Shown: positions 57,316 through 64,000 of the stretch, in pieces | Position numbering within the stretch: the stretch's first letter is position 1 | How the letters are laid out: each line of letters opens with the position of its first letter | Assembly (NCBI RefSeq): GCF_910592395.1 | Contig: NC_088321.1 | Span: forward strand, 13,762,001-13,826,000 | Direction of reading: 5' to 3' | Source: Lineus longissimus | Taxonomy: Eukaryota > Nemertea > Pilidiophora > Heteronemertea > Lineidae | Length of the DNA: 64,000 nt | Position numbers and translations under genes: made by a program | Notes under the pieces: model-generated | Seen by the model: the letters and a program-made list of their open reading frames with translations, nothing else | Databases searched by the model: none | Told to the model about the DNA's origin: nothing

Positions 57316-57370
57316 TTTAGGACAAATCTTGATAACATCGACCCCCACGAAACAGCCTTCATTGGGATCG
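57316..57370 (+). repeat. Family E repeat, copy 4, right part
   Basis: CAAATCTTGATAACATCGAC and CCCCACGAAACAGCCTTCAT match 59688-59722 of the uninterrupted copy nearly perfectly. Confidence 0.75.
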
Positions 57371-57817
57371 ATAGGCCTAAATCGTCAAGGGTGAATAAAT
57401 GCAATGCCTAGTTATCCATCCTCGCGGTGTTTGGTACAACCGTTACCTCCAGTTTGGTATCAATTACTTAAACCAGCGTTCTCGGCACTCTCAATAAAAT
57501 TACGCTGCGACTGCTGCCTGGTTCATCGAGTTTATGACGGTTTCAGGAAAAACTCAACATGATTACAAAATGAATTGATGCATTAGATCTTGCCACATGC
57601 CCGAGAAGTGGCTCATTTCCGAACACCTGACTACCCATTCTACTTTTCTCGTCGGATGACTGATTTTAGGGCGGGAGGGGGGGGGGGGCTTAGACCTTTG
57701 GTGCAAAATGGTCACCCCAGGTGTTGTCAGTGAGCAAGCATTTCTTTTTTCATATTGTCGAAAAAACGTGATAACATTTTAATCAAAATTTTTTTCTCTC
57801 AATATTTTTTAATATTT
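57371..57817. other. No recognised feature; G-run
   Basis: A run of about 13 G lies near 57676-57688. No gene. Confidence 0.5.
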
Positions 57818-57880
57818 GGTTACATGTACCAGTACATGTACTCGTGTACAAGTGCATGTACATGTACATGTACCTGTAAA
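57818..57880. repeat. (ACATGT/GTAC) palindromic simple repeat
   Basis: TTACATGTACCAGTACATGT, then GTACATGTACATGTACATGT-like sequence. The local array is self-complementary over most of its length. Confidence 0.85.
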
Positions 57881-58302
57881 ATCTTTATAAGAGTCGTGTA
57901 CGAATCTTAGTTGCGATTTTTAAGTAAGCATCATATCGGAATTTCGGAATTTTCGACATGGAAAGGGCGAGATTATTGCTCGGTCCCCAAGCACTTCTGT
58001 CCCGCTGCTCATCGATCATGTCTGTCAGTCAGATCCAACTCCAAAAGATGGCGTCATTTTGCCGATCTCTTCCGATCAGCAGTATTTCAAGTATGTCGTC
58101 ATTTCCGCCGAGTCATTCCATGTACGTCTGATTGCCTCTCATTTCAAGTGGAAAATCACTCCACATCGTAATTTTGTCATCTTAAATTGGCTTTTTTAAA
58201 CAATAATGCTTCCGGACTTTTTGCTCAGCTCAAAACCCATATGATTCTCACATGCCGATGGTGTGGTTCTAACTTCGATCGTCGCGCTCTTTGGTTTCGA
58301 GT
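57881..58302. other. No recognised feature
   Basis: An 86-codon frame (57911-58171) shows no motif. Confidence 0.45.
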
Positions 58303-58985
58303 GCTGAAATGGAGATTAAGCTGACGGCAGCCTCCGCTGATTATCGTGAAGAGGTTTTAATGGATAAAGGCAGAGGCTGTTTGATTGAATGAGTGACTTT
58401 TTCCAATTGAAATCGTATTGGAGATGGTGATTTTTATACAGTATGTTTCAAAAACAGGGTTGATTTATTTTTAATACTGAAATGAAGATTTAGCTGACGG
58501 ATGTCTGGGCTGATAATGATTGTGAAGAGGTTTTAATGGGTGAAGGCAGACGCGATTTGATTGAATGTATTTGGGAATCATAAATGTCCCTTTTAAGCTT
58601 TACAATGAGTTAGACATATACTCTATATATTAGACCTATATATATATAAGGTGCTTACATGCTTGGTGTGTTTGTAATTGTTTATGTAATCGTGTACAGC
58701 TTATAGATGTTGGATTTTAGTGATAAAAGTCAGTTGTGACTAAGATTTTTTACAAAACAGATCGTTCGCCTTTTCCTTTTTTCGGAAAAATAGCAGACGC
58801 CCAGCAAACAGAGTTCAGTAAAAGAATGAGTGATTATTTCTAGCAGTAAATTGTATACGAAGGTGATGCTTTATACAGTGTGTTTCAAAAACAGGGCTGA
58901 TTTGTTTCAGGAACAGAAGTGGAGATTTAGCTGACTGTTGTCTTTGGTGATTATCTGACGGTTGATGGCGTTGACATAGTCACAG
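58303..58985 (+). repeat. ~174-bp direct repeat, three units, one interrupted
   Basis: CTGAAATGGAGATTAAGCTG (58303), CTGAAATGAAGATTTAGCTG (58477) and CAGAAGTGGAGATTTAGCTG (58914) head the units. The first two share GAAGAGGTTTTAATGG. GATGGTGATTTTTATACAG/GAAGGTGATGCTTTATACAG and GTTTCAAAAACAGGG mark the unit ends. Unit 2 is split by ~230 unrelated bases (about 58585-58810). Confidence 0.8.
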
Positions 58986-59210
58986 TCTGTTTCAGTGGCA
59001 CACAGTAATCAAATGCATCCTTCGCCGTGGTGGAGAATTCGATTAATGCGAAAATTTGATTTAAAGTTTCCTATAACGAGTCTTTTTGTTCATACTGTCG
59101 AAGGTGGTAAACTTAATGCTATTATCATAGAAGACTCGTTAAGTGTTTTTCAGTGTCTGACATCAAATGGCATCTATCGCATTCTCTTCGTCAGACAATT
59201 TGCGTTCATG

Positions 59211-59381
59211 CCGGTGTAGAAGTTTAAAATGTCCTAGGATAAAATGTCCGGGAACAAAGGATTCTATTATGCGCTGAGCTATTGACGGTCATTGCCTCTA
59301 TAGAACCATATGCCATAATCTGTCAGAATACAATAGGCCCGGACACTTTTTCTAGGGGGACACTTTTTACTTTTACACCGG
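59211..59381 (+). mobile_element. Family B1 MITE, best-preserved copy
   Basis: CCGGTGTAGAAGTTTAAAAT at 59211 and CACTTTTTACTTTTACACCG ending 59381 form ~45-base imperfect inverted ends, including a second GTCCGGG / CCCGGAC step. Middle: GGATTCTATTATGCGCTGAG and AGAACCATATGCCATAATCT. No coding capacity. Confidence 0.85.
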
Positions 59382-59577
59382 CCATGGCCAAAAATAACGC
59401 GATATCTTTCTTGCACATGTGCGCGAGCAAGAGATCACGGCCAGGCAACTTTTAAAAAAATTGTGTATCGTGCCTCAGTAGACCATTCGTTAGCCAAGGT
59501 CACATCAATGAATGCCAAAAGCTGTTATCTGCAAAGTGAATCATGACGTGTTTCCCCTTACCTCGTAGTTAAATTCG

Positions 59578-59740
59578 TCAGGCCTAGCCCAATACATGGT
59601 CTAGTGTCTTTAAACAAAACCCACTCACACCTAGGCCTGAGGTCGCTTTGTTCGACTGACTTATCCAAGGGTTATCATGGCAAGTCTTGATAACATCGAC
59701 CCCCACGAAACAGCTTCCATGGGGATCATTAGTCCTAAAC
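59578..59740 (+). repeat. Family E repeat, longest copy
   Basis: CAGGCCTAGCCCAATACATG, GTGTCTTTAAACAAAACCCA, TTTGTTCGACTGACTTATCC, TTGATAACATCGACCCCCAC and GAAACAGCTTCCATGGGGAT. It contains both the part seen at 25178, 29471 and 36270 and the part seen at 57316. No inverted ends visible, so the class (SINE-like or transposon fragment) is open. Confidence 0.75.
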
Positions 59741-60224
59741 TGGTCGGGGCAAATAAACTTTTTGAAGTTTTTTCCACACCTATACAATCACGTATCTATT
59801 CTGATCTGTCTTTTCATGGATGATTTGGCGCCTCTATTGTTTTAGATTATAACGCTCTCAAGGTATTTCGAAGAACCAGTTACAAGTCACTTATCCTTCT
59901 AATGTCTCCGTAAACAGACGGCCTTGCGTGAGAATCGGTAATTACGTTTAGCAAACATGTCCATCTGGCGGACATCGTGCAATTAGGTCGTCGGAACCAT
60001 TGATATATGTCGATATTAGTTTGAGGCAATGCAGGAAAGTCATGTTCCCTCAGTTTGGCGCCATATTGTCCGTAATTGTTTGGTACATGATGTGTCCTTC
60101 CTCAGGTCTGGAGAGTATGGAAGTTAACTTATCCTTGCATTTGTTCTGATTATGATGATGTCTTCAAATGGCCGATTCGGGACTGAAATGATTTTTCTTA
60201 AATACCACTGAATCTCTTACCGTG
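59741..60224. other. No recognised feature
   Basis: No repeat partner or frame of note. Confidence 0.5.
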
Positions 60225-60862
60225 AAATCCAGTATTGATAGTTGTTATTTTTGTAGGAATGGAAATTATAACCAAACCACGTTAAATCCAGCATTGATAG
60301 TTGTGACTTTGTCCTCAAAAGACAACTTTTGTACAAATGGAAATTATAACCAAACCACGTTAAATCCAGCATTGATAGTTGTTACTTTGTCCTCAAAAGA
60401 CAACTTTTGTACAAATGGAAATTATAACCAAACCACGTTAAATCCAGCATTGATAGTTGTTACTTTGTCTTCAAAAGACAACTTTTGTACAAATGGAAAT
60501 TATAACTAAACCACGTTAAATCCAGCATTGATAGTTGTGACTTTGTCCTCAAAAGACAACTTTTGTACAAATGGAAATTATAACCAAACCACGTTAAATT
60601 CAGCATTGATAGTTGTTACTTTGTCCTCATAAGACAACTTTTGTACAAATGGAAATTATAACCAAACCACGTTAAATCCAGCATTGATAGTTGTTACTTA
60701 GTTCTCAAAACACAACTTTTGTACAAATGGAAATTATAACTAAACCACGTTAAATCCAGCATTGATAGTTGTTACTTTGTCCTCAAAAGACCACTTTGGG
60801 ACAAATGGACATTATAATTAGACAACCCGGAATCTCTTTACGTTGAACCCAGCAGTGATAAG
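60225..60862 (+). repeat. 78-bp minisatellite, about eight units
   Basis: AAATCCAGCATTGATAGTTG begins units at 60284, 60362, 60440, 60518, 60596, 60674 and 60752, an exact period of 78. A 59-base deleted unit stands first (60225) and a decayed partial one last. Each unit has GACAACTTTTGTACAAATGG and ATAACCAAACCACGTTA. Since 78 is a multiple of 3, a frame stays open across units (60222-60509); base changes between units look neutral, so I do not call a protein. Confidence 0.95.
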
Positions 60863-61521
60863 GATAATTTGTTATGTCTTCCCATTAAAACATTGGTCAA
60901 TTAGGCCTATCTTTAAAAGAGAAGTAAAAACTACTAGTATGGTATATTTTCACAGCCAAACATTGAATATATGAATGTGAATATCCTAAGTTCCTTTCCT
61001 TTAAATCTTAAGGGTACAAACTGCATTCTCGCCAAGCTCCTGGCATTTCTTAGTGATGGTAGTTCGGAAGTAAAAGTTTCACAAAAGCCAAAGCTGACTG
61101 GCCAGTTCATAAGGGTGACACTATAAGAAACAAAAGTTACTTTACTTACATTTTATAGATATTACAATCGATGCCAGTTGCTTTTACAGACTGCTATACA
61201 ATGCTGGATCAGCGTATTTTAGATTGAAATATCATTCATCAATAACAACACGCTATTTAAAACTATGAATTTAATACTACTCAATAGAGTTGCCGATATT
61301 ATTCATTAAACAATTTCTCCTCATGACATATCGGAGTACGCATGAATAAAACTTTTGATCATATCGAATCGTTGCTTAATTAAAGGACTAACGGAGTAAT
61401 CAGGTTAGGGTATAATTCCCAAGTTGTCCGCTACCAAGTCACGAGGGACAGCAGCGTTGCGTAGTAATGTTCTTGATTACTCCAATACTTCGACGACACA
61501 GGTCTCAGTGGTTGGAGTCAG
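60863..61521. other. No recognised feature
   Basis: No repeat partner or frame of note. Confidence 0.5.
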
Positions 61522-61542
61522 CCCCCCCCCCCCCCTCCCCCT
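61522..61542. repeat. C-run
   Basis: About 14 C, a T, then more C. Potential i-motif/G-quadruplex strand asymmetry, and a likely sequencing trouble spot. Confidence 0.9.
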
Positions 61543-61691
61543 CTAGCACTGTTTACAGTACTAAGTAGTCCATAAGGCATAGCTGCCGCTATTCCATCGC
61601 AGCCTCAAGGGCTCCACCAAGTTTTAGCGGAACTTAATGGGTTCGTCATGACAAGTAGCGGTCTTTTAAACTTTTCGGTCACTAAACTTAC

Positions 61692-61929
61692 CAAGCTGTG
61701 AACAACCCGGCCGTCCCTGAAACCCTAGCAATGCCTTTGCGTCGTATCCAAAATGCGTCACGCGATTTACTTCTAGAGGAAAATAAGAACAACCACGCTC
61801 AAGAAATAACAACGGTGGTTCCTTTAATTCGCCTGTAAGTTTTACATCGGTGTATTCTAAACAAGCCAGATCTGGGTTGGAAATGGCTTTCAGTTCATTA
61901 AACATGAGGCGATAGAAATAGTTGATTGA
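61692..61929 (-). CDS. Candidate internal exon, unknown protein
   Basis: A minus-strand stretch of 238 bases bounded by good splice signals: acceptor TCTGTTTTATTTTCCAG before 61929 and consensus donor CTTG|GTAAGT after 61692. It encodes about 79 residues with protein-like composition and no low complexity (INYFYRLMFNELKAISNP, LACLEYTDVKLTGELKEPP, RGCSYFPLEVNRVTHFGY). Two C and one G-rich turn (LGFQGRPGCSQL) near the end suggest a folded extracellular or enzyme domain, but I recognise no family. Entry phase 0, exit phase 1, which fits the entry phase of the candidate at 43952-44208. The frame continues past both splice sites into spacer-like sequence, as expected for an exon. It could still be chance. 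Confidence 0.42.
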
Positions 61930-62189
61930 CTGGAAAATAAAACAGACCTCATGTGGGTGCAATATATCGTTGCATTAATTTATAACCAAGGTTACAATAA
62001 AATTGATGATTATATCGCATTTGAAAACATTTATGATGTTTGCAGAACTTAATTGTAAGTGTACATTTAAAATCCTATAAATGTCAAAATTATGCTATTT
62101 CGGTATCAATGTTATGATTAAATAATTGATGATCAGTTACAGAATATGATTAAACACTCCCCTTAGTTGTTACATTTAGCTTCGTAATC

Positions 62190-62430
62190 TTAAAGGCCTA
62201 CACCATCCGTGAAAAATTTGAAATTTGTAATTCAATTGAGATGTCCAATTGCGTATTGATACGATTTTAATATTAACTTCAACACTGCCGTTGTGCAGAA
62301 AGATATACATATGCTATCCATACCAAGTTTCAGCGAAGTTGCATGCATGATAAATGCTCGACGGCATTGTGTATAACTGCATTTCTATTTTCTTGACCTA
62401 CGATTAGAAACGATCGGCGTACCACTTTAA
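62190..62430 (+). mobile_element. Family A MITE, copy 6
   Basis: TTAAAGGCCTACACCATCCG at the left, CTGCCGTTGTGCAGAAAGAT inside, ACGATCGGCGTACCACTTTAA at the right (shown without its last base as ACGATCGGCGTACCACTTTA). TTAA is intact at both edges, giving the best view of the target duplication. Confidence 0.88.
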
Positions 62431-62510
62431 AGGCCCCACTTAGTTTGTTCAATAACTAAAAATGTTTTCTATTTCAAACTCATATCCACTGAATATAACT
62501 TTAACAATGC

Positions 62511-62655
62511 CATAAACTGGTATTAGAAATACTTTTATGGCAAGTTTCATTGTATTAGCCATAAACCGGTATAGAAATACTTTTATGGCAAGTTTCATTG
62601 TATTAGCCATAAACTGGTATAGAAATACATTTAGGGCAAGTTTCATTGAATTAGC
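62511..62655 (+). repeat. 48-bp tandem repeat, three units
   Basis: CATAAACYGGTATAGAAATA begins units at 62511, 62560 and 62608, each followed by TTTATGGCAAGTTTCATTGT. Frames on both strands are open through it and repeat the same peptide. Confidence 0.92.
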
Positions 62656-63122
62656 ATGCATACGAACAGAAATTTTGTTTCCCCTTTTCATGAGCCACAA
62701 ATGCAATATCACAAACAGCGTATGGGCCTTTACGATGCTCGCTCAACGTAATGGTTTCATTCTGATATTCGCATATTTTTCCTTTTTCATGCCATCAGTC
62801 TCCAACCCCGAGGCTACATTATATGTGCACAATGCATCGTTTAATGCATTGCCAATTATAGCGCCATTAATATATTAGTAATTTCTTGGAATTGCTGTCA
62901 GGTCCTCGGGGTGAAATTTTCAGTGTTGTGTTTGATGTCCTGAGTCCGAATATAGTTAAATAAAAATGGAAAAGGCTTAAGTATGATATAGTTGATGCGT
63001 AGATAAACTGGGGTGTAATTGTGTCTCTCAGTTCAATGCACACTGAGTAAAATGTACTCCTGGCCATTTGTTTTTTGTGTCAAAACGTTTTCAAAATAAC
63101 GCCTTGCCCAGTTCTTACTGGG
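62656..63122. other. No recognised feature
   Basis: No repeat partner or frame of note. Confidence 0.5.
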
Positions 63123-63377
63123 TTAAAGGCCTGCGCCGTTCGTTGAAAATTTGTAATTTGTAATTGAATTTGAAATTTTCCAATTGCGTAAATACGTATC
63201 AGATATAAATATAAATTTCAGCAGTGGCGTTTTGTAGAAAGATATACAAATTTATGTATTACAAAAACCAAGTTCCAGCAAATTCCTGCTCGTAATAGCT
63301 GCATTACCGCATTGTGTATAGGTGCATTTCTATTTTCCTGGACCACCTGTAATTACGATCGGTGTACCCCTCTTAAA
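63123..63377 (+). mobile_element. Family A MITE, copy 7
   Basis: TTAAAGGCCTGCGCCGTTCG, AATTTGTAATTTGTAATTG, GAAAGATATACAAATTTATG, CATTTCTATTTTCCTGGACC and GATCGGTGTACCCCTCTTAA. TTAA at both edges. Confidence 0.88.
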
Positions 63378-63814
63378 AGCCGACGAGGGCGCATGTTCCG
63401 AGAAGGTCCCAGCTCATGATTGATCTCGAGAACCCCTAGGGACACTGTCTGATGCTGCCTCATGTAATTACCCTGTTTCGTAGAACACTAATTAATGTCA
63501 TTAATAATCAACCTACGTACACGTTGTCATCAAATGTATATTTGTTACGCCAGCAAATTATCGTATTAACCATTTTAGCGATGACGCGGTTTCTTATGTC
63601 TTTGATATATCAAAGTTCCGTAATTTGCTCCGATATCACATGTCTTCGCACAAAGCTTCGATCCCGGATACCTGAACGTCCATAACCCTTTTCGACATCC
63701 AGATCAGGAGATCAAAAGATGAGGCAGGCGGTCGCGTAAAGTTGGCGCTTCAAGCGTTGTTTTAAAAATTCCCCGAAAAGCGAACTCGGAGGCTGTCATT
63801 GTCATCAGGAGCTC
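63378..63814. other. No recognised feature
   Basis: A 77-codon frame (63452-63685) has no motif. Confidence 0.5.
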
Positions 63815-63875
63815 AAACAATGGAATAGGCGTTCGCGTTGGCGTTTCGGGGGCTTTACGGAAACTCCCCATTTGC
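63815..63875 (+). repeat. Family D repeat, copy 3
   Basis: AAACAATGGAATAGGCGTTC, GCGTTGGCGTTTCGGGGGCT and TTACGGAAACTCCCC match 8513-8570 and 17527-17580. Confidence 0.6.
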
Positions 63876-64000
63876 GATCATTCCCTGTCGGTTAATATCA
63901 TTCTAAGCCATCGGAAAATGTTATCACAAATGTAACTGCCAATTCTTTTTGGCAAAACATGAAGCTAAGATAAAAAAAGATGCACAATACAAAAATTTAC

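Noticed and set aside
60222-60509. 95-codon frame with a repeated GNYNQTTLNPALIVV motif
   Set aside because: The frame stays open only because the 78-bp minisatellite period is divisible by three. The units are DNA repeats and nothing indicates selection on the peptide.
62449-62878. Opposed frames with repeated peptides (87 codons minus, 113 codons plus)
   Set aside because: Both are translations of the 48-bp tandem repeat at 62511-62655.
1-64000. CRISPR arrays, bacterial operons, Shine-Dalgarno sites
   Set aside because: The sequence is eukaryotic in character. Tandem repeats here have no repeat-spacer structure, and there is no dense coding.

Overview
The window reads as AT-rich, non-coding metazoan DNA (intergenic or intronic). 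No complete protein-coding gene, rRNA, tRNA or CRISPR array could be supported. Most open frames are about the length expected by chance in DNA of this composition. The eukaryotic character comes from a LINE reverse-transcriptase tail with an (ATT)n 3' end, a Polinton/Maverick-type DNA polymerase B relic, many short non-autonomous DNA transposons (MITEs), nested insertions and minisatellites. A marine invertebrate, perhaps an echinoderm or hemichordate, is my best guess from repeat style and the frequent AGGCCT words. That assignment is inference only.

Repeat families used in the entries: family A, TTAA-flanked MITE with ends AAGGCCTACGCCGTTCG, seven copies. Families B1, B2 and B3, three MITE families that share the terminal motif CCGGTGTR/YACACCGG but have unrelated interiors. 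Family C, fold-back element rich in TCCGAC words. Family D, short repeat with GGCGTTTCGGGG. Family E, dispersed repeat with a TCTTTAAACAA core. Family F, 240-260 bp element with about 60-bp arms ending in CACTCTTAG.

Layout. 0-10 kb: a family F element, three large inverted repeats (1.9-2.3, 3.6 and 4.6-4.8 kb), three tandem duplications (92, 366 and 100 bp units) and a C/D pair. 11-16 kb: a GGGGCCTC MITE, the LINE tail, two palindromic MITEs and a complex fold-back array at 15.3-16.1 kb. 17-30 kb: scattered A-E copies, an (ACG)n tract, a 61-66 bp tandem array and a perfect fold-back C element. 30-37 kb: few repeats, two suggestive minus-strand frames, then the polymerase relic. 38-50 kb: diverged 101- and 303-bp duplications, palindromes, family A with a hAT-like MITE nested inside, and an identical 236-bp tandem duplication. 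50-64 kb: exact-period 74-bp and 78-bp minisatellites, more A, B and E copies, a nested E insertion, and the best candidate exon (61692-61929, minus).

The few exon-like minus-strand frames (26.0, 31.0-31.6, 44.0, 56.1 and 61.8 kb) have plausible splice sites. They could belong to one or more long-intron genes. None matches a family I recognise, so they are given low confidence.
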